Assembly (NCBI GenBank): GCA_946414655.1
Contig: CAMKPL010000004.1
Span: 1-64,000, forward strand
Direction of reading: 5' to 3'
DNA length: 64,000 bases
Source of the DNA: an uncultured Caryophanales bacterium
GTDB lineage: Bacteria > Bacillota_I > Bacilli_A > RFN20 > CAG-826
In this document: positions 28,951-39,409 of the stretch, one piece after another
How the letters are laid out: each line of letters opens with the position of its first letter
How positions within the stretch are numbered: position 1 is the stretch's first letter
The notes under the pieces: model-generated
The model's database searches: none
What the model was told of the DNA's origin: nothing
What the model saw: only the letters and a program-made list of their open reading frames with translations
Position numbers and translations under genes: made by a program

Positions 28951-31689
28951 ATGAACCTATTGGTTTATTTAAAAAATAAATTTATATTAAATAAAGACAA
29001 AATCTTTAAGACAATACTTTTGATTATTGGGGTTTCCCTTGTTCTTTTGCTCTCTGGATCTGGGTTTACAAATTTTGGAATGTCCAGCAAAGGAAAAATC
29101 GTTTTGTATATTGTGACATTCCTTTATTTTGTAACTTTTTATGTTCTAAAAATTAAAACCTCGTTTTTTAAAGAAGCGATGGAGAAAAAAAGAATTCCGT
29201 TCCCGAAATATATAACATTTGCAACATTCTTAATCATATTTTTCTTGTTAATCTCGTTTATTTTTAATCCAAACAAGACCGAGAATTTAAACTCATACAT
29301 TGCGTTTACATTAACTGTTTTTCTTTCTTATCTAATCCTTTCGGCTTTTGAACATAGTTTTCTGTTAAAAGTCTTTAAGAATACTTTATTTATTTTAGTT
29401 TCAATTGCGGTATTAATTTACATTTTTACCGTCATTTCTGGAACATTTTATCCTTCGATATTTTTTACTAGTGATAAAAGTATCTATGGCTCACACCTTT
29501 TTGTGAGCAATGACCTCATATCTGGTTTAACAACAACATTTTATTTTAAAATTCGTTTAACGTCTGTCTTTTGGGAACCAAGTGTACTGGCAGTAATGTT
29601 AATTTCGGGATTAGTTGTTGAGATCTATTCGGAAAGAGACAAATTAACATTCATTCGAATTCTTGCTTTTATCGTTGGAATTATCCTTTCTAAATCCACA
29701 ACTGCGTATATTCTTTTACCGGTTGTATTGTTCCTTTTTTTGGCTGAAAAACTGAAGAATCTTTATGTTAAGAGTTTTGTTGTCTTTATTTTTATTGTCT
29801 CCACAAGTCTAATCATCTTATACGAAGAACAAGTTATCGATTTTTTAGTCACATTAGCGCCAGATATTTTTTCAAAAATGTCATCTGGAACAACTACTTC
29901 CTCTTTTGTTACTAGACTAGAAGCTTTTGGAACATGTTTTAATGTCTTCTTAAAAAGCCCAATCATTGGTTTTGGCGGAGTTAGTGCCAGGGAGCAATAC
30001 TTTTTAATTAGTAATGTGGCGGTAGATGCTCAAACATCAACGTTTGGTTATGTCTTATCATCTTTTGGTTTTGCTGGTGTTATTTATTTTGCATCAATCT
30101 TTTTTGGCATCATTATTTCCAAAAAAATCGATTCGTTTGCGAAGTTTGTTTTTATACCTTTAGTGTTTCTTCTTTCAAATGCGCAAGCACAAGGTGAGAT
30201 TTTAATTCTAAATATCTTGTATTTTTTACCTTTGGCTACTTGCTTATTACCTAAAAAAATCAATGCATATAATCAAGAAACATTTAAAGATAGTTATTCA
30301 TCAAACAAAATGGTTAAAGATTATTTATTAGCAAAAAGCGATGGTGGAGAAGTATCAAGAAATGTAACCGGCGCCTTTATCATAAGAGGCATTGCAATTT
30401 TAATTGCGTTTTTTACAGTTCCTGTGTATTTAAGATACTTCAATAATAGTGATTCAATTTATGGAATCTGGCTTGCAATAACATCGATTCTTTCCATAAT
30501 CATGGTATTTGATTTTGGTATGGGAAACGGTCTGAAAAATCGACTTATTGAAAATATCGAAAAAAAGGATGATGCAAAATCCAAAACTTATGTTTCAACA
30601 ACGTATGTACTAACCTCTATTGTTGCATTATTTGTTTTTGTCGTTTTTGCAATTCTTATCTTCACCATTAGCGATAATGTTCTTTTGTCTCTCTTCTTTA
30701 GTGATTCGAACCCTTTGACAGTTGATCTTGCTACATTCCGTTTAGGTGTTGCAATTATACTTCTAGCAATATGCTCTCATTTCAGTATTAAAAATATTAA
30801 TTATGTGTTGCAAGCCCATCAAAAGAACGCGATTACGAGTCTTTTTATGGTCATCACCAACTTCTCATCACTACTATTTGCTTTGATATTTGCTGATGTT
30901 TTTGATTTAAAATATCGTATTCTGGCTTTGTCTTTGGCGTATTTTGTGTTTTTAATTACCCCATTACTAATTGCAAACATCATTTTATTTAAGACGAAAT
31001 TTAAAAATATTTCTCCATCATTTAAATGTGTTGACTTTAAAAAATCACGCGAGGTTGTTTCAACAAGTTTCAAATTTTTTGCTGTACAGATTGGAAATTT
31101 ATTTCTTTGGTCATTAAATGAGTGGATCATTCTTTTCGCATTCGGTAAACCATTTGTTGTCGAGTATACGGAATATTATAAATTGTTCTCTTTAGTGCCA
31201 ATTTTACTTGGAACCGTTATCCAACAGCCATTATGGACTGCAATTTCAAAAGCCGATGCTGAATCGAATAAACCAAAGATTAAAAAATACATTAAAGTAA
31301 TTGCAATTTGCACAGGTTGTTGTATTGCTTTTAACTTGCTGTTATCTCTCGGATTAAGCTTTGTATTTGATCTTTGGCTTGGTGATCAAGCTCCATCAAT
31401 AACCCCGGCAATTCAAATGTCTTTTATTAGTTATTCAGTCATTTACTCAGTGGCCCTAAGCTTAGTTATTATTATGAATGCGTTGTCATTATTTAAAACG
31501 CAAATCATCACTGCGACGATTGGAATTTTATTAAAGATTCCTGCTATTATTTTAATAAAAAATGTGTTCCATCTAGATGTTGGATGGGAATTGATTATGT
31601 ATATTAATACTGCTTGTTATTTACCAATAGCGGTATTTGGTGGAATAGAAATTTATCATAGGTTAAAAAAGATTGGAGTTAGCCAATGA
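28951..31689 (+). CDS. Fusion: O-antigen polymerase-like (N) + Wzx flippase-like (C)
   Basis: N-half multi-TM with RLTSVFWEPSVLAVMLISGLV..ILSKSTTAYILLPVV; C-half from ~aa 450 FIIRGIAILIAFFTVPVYLRYFNNSDSIYGIWLAITSI flippase-like. Confidence 0.8.
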   Translation: MNLLVYLKNKFILNKDKIFKTILLIIGVSLVLLLSGSGFTNFGMSSKGKIVLYIVTFLYFVTFYVLKIKTSFFKEAMEKKRIPFPKYITFATFLIIFFLLISFIFNPNKTENLNSYIAFTLTVFLSYLILSAFEHSFLLKVFKNTLFILVSIAVLIYIFTVISGTFYPSIFFTSDKSIYGSHLFVSNDLISGLTTTFYFKIRLTSVFWEPSVLAVMLISGLVVEIYSERDKLTFIRILAFIVGIILSKSTTAYILLPVVLFLFLAEKLKNLYVKSFVVFIFIVSTSLIILYEEQVIDFLVTLAPDIFSKMSSGTTTSSFVTRLEAFGTCFNVFLKSPIIGFGGVSAREQYFLISNVAVDAQTSTFGYVLSSFGFAGVIYFASIFFGIIISKKIDSFAKFVFIPLVFLLSNAQAQGEILILNILYFLPLATCLLPKKINAYNQETFKDSYSSNKMVKDYLLAKSDGGEVSRNVTGAFIIRGIAILIAFFTVPVYLRYFNNSDSIYGIWLAITSILSIIMVFDFGMGNGLKNRLIENIEKKDDAKSKTYVSTTYVLTSIVALFVFVVFAILIFTISDNVLLSLFFSDSNPLTVDLATFRLGVAIILLAICSHFSIKNINYVLQAHQKNAITSLFMVITNFSSLLFALIFADVFDLKYRILALSLAYFVFLITPLLIANIILFKTKFKNISPSFKCVDFKKSREVVSTSFKFFAVQIGNLFLWSLNEWIILFAFGKPFVVEYTEYYKLFSLVPILLGTVIQQPLWTAISKADAESNKPKIKKYIKVIAICTGCCIAFNLLLSLGLSFVFDLWLGDQAPSITPAIQMSFISYSVIYSVALSLVIIMNALSLFKTQIITATIGILLKIPAIILIKNVFHLDVGWELIMYINTACYLPIAVFGGIEIYHRLKKIGVSQ

Positions 31690-33947
31690 AAATGTTCAAA
31701 AATAAAAAAACATTTATCTATGTCTTCTATCTTTTAATCATGCCTATCTTACTATGCTCTTTTTCGCTTGCTATCGCTCATTTTCAACCTTTCGACTATA
31801 GCAAAACACTCATTACAAATGTCGTTGAATCACTTGATGAAAGTCAAAGAGTAATCTTTAAAATCGATAGCAAGAAAGAACAGTTAAAGAATTGGGAAGA
31901 ATACGCCAATGTTTTTAATAGAGATTTCTATGGAGAAAACGTCCTCTTTAGAGTTTCAAATAAAACATTCACTATTCAAAATCAAACACAACAGATTGCT
32001 TTTTCTGATATTAAACAGTCCGATGTTAGGAATAATATCGACCACAATTTCTCATCCTTAAAATTGAACCAATCAATGAAGGATTTTAGTGAGAATTCTA
32101 TTATTATTGGCAAACCATTGGCTACAGAAATCTCGGCCAATATCGGCGATATTTTACGTGTTGAAAGTAATCAAAAAGAATTTGAATTTACAATTTTTGA
32201 TATCTACGAAGAAACTACAAATCAAAAGCGTTATATCAATAATTCGTATCTCGAGTTTAATAATCCGATTTGTTTTATCTCGTCAACATTTTTTAATGAA
32301 TTAACGATGAATTATTTTGATGGATATGTCTCTATCGGAAGTTATAAAAAATATATTAATCCAACCTATTATGAATTGAATCCCCTACTTTCAGACAACC
32401 ACGCAAATTTGGTGGTTTCTGACTTATTCTCCACAAACGATTTGATTCTTCAAAACTTAAATTTAAAGACTTATCAAGAACGATTATTTAATTCTTATCA
32501 AAATCAAAATTCTGCTTTTTATTATATTTTTATCGCGTTTTTGGTCGTGTTTTTAGCGGGAAATTTGCTTATAACCTGTAAATCCGTTTACGAATTAATT
32601 AACCACAAGTTTATTTATAAACATAGCACAAGTTTGTGTTTTGCTTATGCCTTGTTTGTTATATTGGTATCGATTGTTGGAGTTTTGTTATTAAAAAAAT
32701 TCTTTACATTAAAGTATGATGGTGTGATCGCACTATATTATTCACTCTCGGTTCCATTAATTGGTCTCACTATTTTTGTTATTTTACAAGTTTCTTTTGT
32801 CGCTCTTTCGGCGTTTATAACTCATAAAAAATTACTTAAAGACAAAAATAAAGAACGAGTTGCAGAAATTAAACGGCTTCAAGAGAAAAATGATAAAGTC
32901 ATTTTCGTAACAGGTTCGTTAACGCGCGGAGGTGCCGAGAAAGTAATTGTCGAATTAGCAAATTATTATGCATCACTAGGTCGGAAGGTTGATATCGTAA
33001 TTTTATTAAATAATCAGGTTTCCTGGGAATTAAATAAGAATATTCGTGTTGTGAATTTTACCGGAACAACTAATTCAAGAATAAAAAGAATTCATTATTG
33101 GCTGTCTTCGTTAAAGAATTATTTCAATAAAAATTATGGTGCAACAATTGTTTCGTTTTTAGTGAGAGTCAATATTCTTGTGCTTTTAACGGCAAAGAAA
33201 GAGAATCATAAAATCATTGTTTCTGAGAGAAACGATCCAAGATTTGATGGTCGAGGATTAATTGTTTCATCATTTACATCTTTCTTATATCCAAGTGCTG
33301 ACAAAATTGTTTTCCAAACAAATGAGTGCAGGGAGATGTTTGCTTCAAGTATTCAATCAAAAGGCGTTGTTATTTCTAATCCTATTACCATAAAGAAATA
33401 TGCCAGTTTAATGAAATTCGACGACAATTTACTTATTAGTGCAGGAAGAATTTCTAAACAGAAAGATCAAATAACAATGATTAAAGCCATGAAGATTGTT
33501 GCTTTAGAATATCCTCAAGTTCATCTTGATATCTATGGGGATGGGCCTTTAACAGAAAAACTCAAAGAAAAAATTAAAAAATATGAGTTGGAAAAGAATG
33601 TTGAAATTCATCCAAATATTCCAAATATCAATGATAAGGTTCTTGAAGCAAAAGCATATGTTTCAACATCTTTATACGAAGGGATGTCTAATTCCTTGAT
33701 GGAAGCTTCCTTTGCCGGTGTTCCTTGTATTGCAACACAATGTTTGGGAACCGACTTTATCAAAGAAGATGTCAATGGCCACTTTATCCCATATCAATCA
33801 CCAAGGAAACTTGCTAATGTAATTATTGACTTATATGCTAATAAAGAGTCTTATAACAGGTTAAGAGAGAGAACTATTAATATTGCTAAGAAAGCAAAGT
33901 TTGACGATATTTATGTAAGGTGGAAAGATTGTATTGATGATGAATAA
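31686..33947 (+). CDS. Fusion: FtsX/MacB-topology membrane domain (N) + GT4 glycosyltransferase (C)
   Basis: TM at N-term, ~240 aa extracytoplasmic, three TMs, then VIFVTGSLTRGGAEKVIVELANYYASLGRKVDIV..GRISKQKDQITMIKAM..LYEGMSNSLMEASFAGVPCIAT. Confidence 0.8.
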   Translation: MKMFKNKKTFIYVFYLLIMPILLCSFSLAIAHFQPFDYSKTLITNVVESLDESQRVIFKIDSKKEQLKNWEEYANVFNRDFYGENVLFRVSNKTFTIQNQTQQIAFSDIKQSDVRNNIDHNFSSLKLNQSMKDFSENSIIIGKPLATEISANIGDILRVESNQKEFEFTIFDIYEETTNQKRYINNSYLEFNNPICFISSTFFNELTMNYFDGYVSIGSYKKYINPTYYELNPLLSDNHANLVVSDLFSTNDLILQNLNLKTYQERLFNSYQNQNSAFYYIFIAFLVVFLAGNLLITCKSVYELINHKFIYKHSTSLCFAYALFVILVSIVGVLLLKKFFTLKYDGVIALYYSLSVPLIGLTIFVILQVSFVALSAFITHKKLLKDKNKERVAEIKRLQEKNDKVIFVTGSLTRGGAEKVIVELANYYASLGRKVDIVILLNNQVSWELNKNIRVVNFTGTTNSRIKRIHYWLSSLKNYFNKNYGATIVSFLVRVNILVLLTAKKENHKIIVSERNDPRFDGRGLIVSSFTSFLYPSADKIVFQTNECREMFASSIQSKGVVISNPITIKKYASLMKFDDNLLISAGRISKQKDQITMIKAMKIVALEYPQVHLDIYGDGPLTEKLKEKIKKYELEKNVEIHPNIPNINDKVLEAKAYVSTSLYEGMSNSLMEASFAGVPCIATQCLGTDFIKEDVNGHFIPYQSPRKLANVIIDLYANKESYNRLRERTINIAKKAKFDDIYVRWKDCIDDE

Positions 33948-35121
33948 ACCAAAAACATTGTATATTATTGGTGCAGTAAATATCCCAGATCTTGATGCGG
34001 GTTCTTTAAGAATTCTTCAATTTGCTGAAATATATAAAAAAGTTTTTGATCAAATCATCATTGCAGGAAAAGGTGATTTTAAACTTCATTCATTAACTAA
34101 ATATGATGGAAAAATTTCTTTAATATCTTTTCATAAAAAAGATTTTTCTAGTTTCTTTGATAAACTTCAAACACTCCTTCATCCAGAAAAATTTTTTCTA
34201 AATGATTTAGAGAACCTTTATGAACGATATGATATCACCCACATTATGGTTTATAGCGTATTACCTAAATCAGCAGTTAAGGCCATTCGAAAATTCACGA
34301 ACGCACACAACATAAAACTATTTTTTGATGTCGTTGAATTTCAATCGCTAAAAACCCAAAACCTGAGTTCTTTCGTCTCCTTTTATTCGCCTAATATGTA
34401 CATCAACAAAAAAGGCATAAAAAATGGTGATTCTGTGATTACAATTTCATCATTTTTAGAATCTTATTTTCAAAAGAAGAAATGCAATGTTGTTAGGGTT
34501 CCTTTTGTTTTTGATACGTCAAAAATTAAGGTGGAAGGAAAAAATAAGAACAAAGAAACTCTATCTCTCATATATGCTGGAAATCCTAGAGGCAAAAAAG
34601 ACCTTTTGCCAAACGTGATTAAAGGTTTATCCTTACTTTCTGAAAGTGATAAAAGCAAGGTTAAACTAAGAGTATTTGGAATTAGTTCCAAAGACGTTAT
34701 TAAAAATAAATATGTTTCCAAAAAGATTATCAATGAAACAAGTAAGATTGTCGAGTACTATGGTCAAATAGACCGAGAACAAATCTTTAAATACTATCAA
34801 GAATCAGATTTTTCCGTATTGCTTAGAAATCCTAAAACAAGAACTAGTCGAGCTGGATTTCCGACAAAAGTTACCGAATCATTATCTAATGGAGTACCTG
34901 TAATTTGTAATCTATCTTCAGATTTAAATTTCTATTTAAACAGCAAGAACGCGGTTTTGCTGGATGGTTTTTTGCCAGATGAATTTGCTCGAAAAATTTC
35001 TTATGTCATACAAATGCCAAAAGAAGAGCTTCGTAAAATGAAATTAGAAGCCAGAAAAACTGCTTTAGAATCTCTGGATGTTTCTCTATATCGTGATAAC
35101 ATTTTAAAGATCGTGGAGTAA
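33934..35121 (+). CDS. Glycosyltransferase (GT-B)
   Basis: LIYAGNPRGKKDLLPNVIKGL..GFPTKVTESLSNGVPVICN. Confidence 0.78.
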   Translation: MMMNKPKTLYIIGAVNIPDLDAGSLRILQFAEIYKKVFDQIIIAGKGDFKLHSLTKYDGKISLISFHKKDFSSFFDKLQTLLHPEKFFLNDLENLYERYDITHIMVYSVLPKSAVKAIRKFTNAHNIKLFFDVVEFQSLKTQNLSSFVSFYSPNMYINKKGIKNGDSVITISSFLESYFQKKKCNVVRVPFVFDTSKIKVEGKNKNKETLSLIYAGNPRGKKDLLPNVIKGLSLLSESDKSKVKLRVFGISSKDVIKNKYVSKKIINETSKIVEYYGQIDREQIFKYYQESDFSVLLRNPKTRTSRAGFPTKVTESLSNGVPVICNLSSDLNFYLNSKNAVLLDGFLPDEFARKISYVIQMPKEELRKMKLEARKTALESLDVSLYRDNILKIVE

Positions 35122-35128
35122 TAATAAA

Positions 35129-35632
35129 ATGAAAATAATTGATTTTATTAAACGACAAATTAATCCAATCAAATATTATCGGAAAAAAGGTGCAAAAATC
35201 GGACACGGTTGTGAGATTTACCGTACTGTTTCTATTGATTCTGAACCGTATCTTGTTGAAATTGGAAACAATGTGCGAATTAATAGTGGGTGCCACCTGA
35301 TTACTCATGATGGCGGATGCTGGGTGATTAGAAATTGTAAATCTGAATTTGCTGATGTTGATTTGTTTGGCAAAATTACCATCGGTAACAACGTTTCAAT
35401 TGGAACTAACAGTATGATTTTGCCAAATGTTAGTATTGGAGATAATGTTATTGTTGGCGCAGGATCAATAGTTACCCACGATATACCGCCAAATTCGGTT
35501 GTTGCAGGTGCTCCGGCGAGGATGCTTGAAACAATTGAAGATTATTTTGAAAAACACCAGAACGAATTCGTTCGCACAAAAAGAATTGATAAAAAACAAA
35601 AAAGAAAAAATTTAGAGGAACATTTTAATTAA
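35129..35632 (+). CDS. LbH acyltransferase
   Basis: ITIGNNVSIGTNSMILPNVSIGDNVIVGAGSIVTHDIPPNSVVAGAPA. Confidence 0.85.
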   Translation: MKIIDFIKRQINPIKYYRKKGAKIGHGCEIYRTVSIDSEPYLVEIGNNVRINSGCHLITHDGGCWVIRNCKSEFADVDLFGKITIGNNVSIGTNSMILPNVSIGDNVIVGAGSIVTHDIPPNSVVAGAPARMLETIEDYFEKHQNEFVRTKRIDKKQKRKNLEEHFN

Positions 35633-35692
35633 ATTTTTCTATTATTTTTATCATTTAATGTAAAAAGATGGATTTTTGATTATAATTTTTTT

Positions 35693-36346
35693 ATGCAAGA
35701 TAAACAAAAGATGCATAAAACAAATGTCTTATACCTTTTTCTTAAAAGGTTTTTTGATTTATTTTCATCTTTTTTGTTCATTATTATTTTTTCGTGGCTT
35801 TACATATTGATATTGATTGTTAATCTTTTTGCTACGAAAGGCTCACCAATTTATTTCGATAAAAGAGTTGGGAAAAATGGAAAGCAGTTAAGAACGCCAA
35901 AATTTAGATCAATGTATCGGGACGCAAACAAAAACGCAAAAAGATATCTCAATGATGAGCAATATCAAGAGTGGAAGAGCGAAGGAAAGATTTTGAACGA
36001 TCCAAGAATTACTCCTTTTGGTAGATTTTTAAGAAAATCATCTTTGGATGAATTACCTCAGGTTTTTGTTATTTTGTTTGGTAAAATGTCTGTTGTGGGC
36101 CCACGTCCTGTAACAAAAAACGAGATTGATGTTAATTATTCTAAAGAAGAGAGTGTGAGACTTTTGTCTGTTAAACCAGGATTAATTTCAAACTGGGGAG
36201 TGAATGGGCGAAACGATATCACTTATAAAGACGGAAAAAGACAAAAACTAGAACTCGAATATTTAGATAAACAAAGTCTCTTTTATGATTTAAAACTAAT
36301 CTTGAAGTCTATTGGGGTTGTTTTATCCGGAAAAGGAGCGAAATGA
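35693..36346 (+). CDS. Initiating sugar transferase (bacterial sugar transferase family)
   Basis: LRTPKFRSMYRDANKNA..GRFLRKSSLDELPQVFVILFGKMSVVGPRPV. Confidence 0.88.
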   Translation: MQDKQKMHKTNVLYLFLKRFFDLFSSFLFIIIFSWLYILILIVNLFATKGSPIYFDKRVGKNGKQLRTPKFRSMYRDANKNAKRYLNDEQYQEWKSEGKILNDPRITPFGRFLRKSSLDELPQVFVILFGKMSVVGPRPVTKNEIDVNYSKEESVRLLSVKPGLISNWGVNGRNDITYKDGKRQKLELEYLDKQSLFYDLKLILKSIGVVLSGKGAK

Positions 36347-36347
36347 G

Positions 36348-37448
36348 ATGGAAAATCGCCCAATCCGTGTTGCACAAATCATCGGACGCGTTGCTGAAGG
36401 CGGCGTAGAAAGAATGGTTATGAATTTATTTGAAAACATTGATCATTCTAAATTTGTCTTTGATTTTTTTGTTGAAAATACCTCGATTATCATTGATGAA
36501 AAGAAAATTAATGCATACGGTGGACGTGTGATATTCATTCCAAGTTACAAAAGAATCATTCAATTCAAGCGTGTTTTAAAAGATTCTTTTTTGAAGAATC
36601 ATTATGACATTGTCCATGCGAATATGAACGCGTTAAATTTTCTGCCTTTGAAAGTAGCTAAAAAATGCCATATTAAGATTCGTATTTCTCACTCGCATTC
36701 ATCTAGTCACAAAAAAGAACGAATTCGGCATTTAATTAAATTAATTTTTAGAAAATTTTCGAAAAGATACGCCACAAATTATCTTGCATGTTCCAAACTT
36801 GCTGGAAATTGGTTGTTTGGTAAAGATACCGACTTTCAAGTCATTAACAACGGAATAAATATTCAAGAATTTACTTTTGACAAAGAAAAAAGAGCAACGA
36901 TAAGGAAGATGCTAAATATTAGTCCTCATGACAAAGTAATCGGTCATGTTGGACGTTTTTGTTCACAGAAGAACCAAAAATTCTTGGTTGATATATATCG
37001 TGAGATATCTTTGATGTCCTCAAAGGTACATCTTTTAATGGTTGGATCCGGACAAGACCTTCCAAAAATTCAAAAATATGTTGAAAAACACCATTTATTA
37101 AATGTTCATTTTGTTGGTCCGGTATCAAATGTTTCCGATTATTATAGCGTGATGGATTGCTTTGTTTTACCAAGCTTATATGAAGGATTACCAGTTGTTG
37201 GAGTGGAAGCTCAAGCAAACGGATTAAAATGTTTCTTTTCTAATGATGTTACTTCCGAATCAAAATTATTGCCTGAAACTGAATTCATGTCTTTAAAAGA
37301 AGGGCCGAAACATTGGGCGATCAATATTCAAAAATATCTTGATTTAAATAAAGAAAGAGTTTTATCAAATATACCGAATAATTTTGATATTCAATCATCT
37401 TCGAACAAACTATTTAATTACTATAAAAACGTATTAAAAAAACAATAA
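36348..37448 (+). CDS. Glycosyltransferase family 4 (EpsF-like)
   Basis: IRVAQIIGRVAEGGVERMVMNLFENID..IGHVGRFCSQKNQKFLVDI; internal ATG 36348. Confidence 0.88.
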   Translation: MENRPIRVAQIIGRVAEGGVERMVMNLFENIDHSKFVFDFFVENTSIIIDEKKINAYGGRVIFIPSYKRIIQFKRVLKDSFLKNHYDIVHANMNALNFLPLKVAKKCHIKIRISHSHSSSHKKERIRHLIKLIFRKFSKRYATNYLACSKLAGNWLFGKDTDFQVINNGINIQEFTFDKEKRATIRKMLNISPHDKVIGHVGRFCSQKNQKFLVDIYREISLMSSKVHLLMVGSGQDLPKIQKYVEKHHLLNVHFVGPVSNVSDYYSVMDCFVLPSLYEGLPVVGVEAQANGLKCFFSNDVTSESKLLPETEFMSLKEGPKHWAINIQKYLDLNKERVLSNIPNNFDIQSSSNKLFNYYKNVLKKQ

Positions 37449-37820
37449 ATGTTGAAGCGAACCCCAAATCAGACACTCCAAATAAAAAGGCCCAAAAGGC
37501 AGGAATCAATAAATGTTCCTTTTTTTAATCTTGTTGAGTTATAAAATACAACCCGCTCTTCCACCAGTTAATCATTATTGATGGAAAAACTGGTTTCTTG
37601 TTTAAAAAGGCAACATAAAAATAATATGTATGAAACTTGTTGAATTTATCGATAACGATGCTCTTTTAGAAGAAGTACGAAAAAAATAAAGGCGTCTGCA
37701 AAAATAAGTTCAAATCAGAAGTAATAAACAGAAAGATTTGTCATTATATAAATGATTAGGAGTCCATCATTTTATAAAAATCATTCATTTAAAAGTGTCC
37801 ATGATTTAAAATAAAAATAT

Positions 37821-38717
37821 ATGAAAAATCCTCAAGTAAAGAAACAAATCAAATACATTGGAACAAATATAAAATTTTATTTTTCGCTTTATTTTGCAGT
37901 CCTAGGTTTTATGGGGGTTGTGATAACAATTGTTGGCTCATTTTTAAATATTTCCGAATTATTTGGAGATATGCCTGTGTGGGCTAGAATCCTGATTGTT
38001 CTTGGTGTATTTATTCTTCTGGCGATCTTGATTCTTCCATTTTTCTTTTTAAAGAAAAGAGCCATCTATTATAAAAACGGTGAACACGAGGTAACTGCGG
38101 AATACGGAGATATAGAGCGAATATCTTCTAAAAAAGGCGATAAAAAAATGGTTGTTATTTCTGTCAATACAGGTTTTGACATGATTGTTGAGAATCCTGG
38201 AGAAAATGCTCTAGTTTCAGAAAACACAAATCATGGACGTTTTATAAAAAGAGTTTGCAAAGAGGAGAACATCTCATACGAACAATTGAACAAAAAAGTC
38301 CAGGAACTATTAGCACAAAAGGATGAAACATCGTCAACGATTGTTAATAAAAGAAAAGGAAATCCAATTGATTATAAAGTTGGTACTTATGTTATTTATG
38401 AATTGGGTAAAATCTACTATCTCTTATTTGCTCTTTCTCGATTTGACGAAAAAAATAATGCTCATCCAGGAAAAGAAAGCAAAGATCATTTGCCTCTAGA
38501 GGAATTACTCAATGCTATCAATAATTCGTCTCAGAACCTTGATGTTTATGTGCCACTTATGGGAACTAGTAATTCTAGATACCAATTATCCTTCAACGAA
38601 TCGTTTAATGAAATGAAACATTTCTTTCTTTCTCATAGAAAACAAGTTGAATCCAAGATTCATATAGTAGTAAATAGCCGTGTAAGGGATGAAGTTTCTA
38701 TTTTTAAGAATAATTAA
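37821..38717 (+). CDS. thsA: Thoeris type II-like ThsA: 2 TM + Macro-like domain
   Basis: Two TMs (YFAVLGFMGVVITIVGSFL, ILIVLGVFILLAILILPFFF) then MVVISVNTGFDMIVENPGENALVSENTNHGRFIKRV..YKVGTYVIYELGKIYYLLFALSRF. Confidence 0.75.
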   Translation: MKNPQVKKQIKYIGTNIKFYFSLYFAVLGFMGVVITIVGSFLNISELFGDMPVWARILIVLGVFILLAILILPFFFLKKRAIYYKNGEHEVTAEYGDIERISSKKGDKKMVVISVNTGFDMIVENPGENALVSENTNHGRFIKRVCKEENISYEQLNKKVQELLAQKDETSSTIVNKRKGNPIDYKVGTYVIYELGKIYYLLFALSRFDEKNNAHPGKESKDHLPLEELLNAINNSSQNLDVYVPLMGTSNSRYQLSFNESFNEMKHFFLSHRKQVESKIHIVVNSRVRDEVSIFKNN

Positions 38718-38728
38718 GGGGATAAAAA

Positions 38729-39409
38729 ATGGAAGAACAAGAAAAGCATGGGTGTTTTATCAGTTATAAAAAAGAAGATAAGCATCACTTAGAAAAGATA
38801 ACGGAGTGTTTGGAAAAGAATGCCATTGCTTTTTCATATCTTGATGATCCAATCGAATCAGACAATATAGATACTGTTATTGCTGTTCTTCGAAAAGAAT
38901 ATATGAATAATAAGCCCGTTACTCTCTTCCTTATTGGTGAGTATAGTTATGAAGACACAAAGGAGAGGTGGGCACGAGAATATCCTTATAAATTGCATGG
39001 CGAATATAATGAACAAAGCTTTATTATTCGTGAATTAAGGGCAACATTGTCTGACTATGAAGGCAGTCCACGTCACGGTATTGTCGGAATCGTTTTGCCT
39101 GAGATGGTGTCCAGGATTTATTCCGGGGGCGAAAAGTGTCAGCATTGTGGTTGCTCGGTTAGGTATGTTAATTTAAATGACAACACAGTCATTCGTGAAT
39201 TTCACGAAAATTATTATTTAATTAAAGATTCTGATAAATGTTCGCATTATAGCTATGATGGTCAGTATTGTGTCCTTTGTACATTGGATAATTTTCTCAA
39301 TAATCCTTGTTATTATATAAATGAGGCTTACAAAAAATCGAAATCAAATCTTGCTGATAGCGTGCATTATAAAAATATAAAACATGATTTTAAATTAAGA
39401 GATGAATAA
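38729..39409 (+). CDS. TIR-like (DUF1863-type) protein, ThsB-like
   Basis: HGCFISYKKEDKHHLEKITECLEKN..KPVTLFLIGEYSYED; 11 bp from thsA-like gene. Confidence 0.65.
   Translation: MEEQEKHGCFISYKKEDKHHLEKITECLEKNAIAFSYLDDPIESDNIDTVIAVLRKEYMNNKPVTLFLIGEYSYEDTKERWAREYPYKLHGEYNEQSFIIRELRATLSDYEGSPRHGIVGIVLPEMVSRIYSGGEKCQHCGCSVRYVNLNDNTVIREFHENYYLIKDSDKCSHYSYDGQYCVLCTLDNFLNNPCYYINEAYKKSKSNLADSVHYKNIKHDFKLRDE

Noticed and set aside
37449-37800. Intergenic fragment encoding LIIIDGKTGFLFKKAT*
   Set aside because: Looks like a short GT4 C-terminal relic, but too short to call with confidence as a feature.
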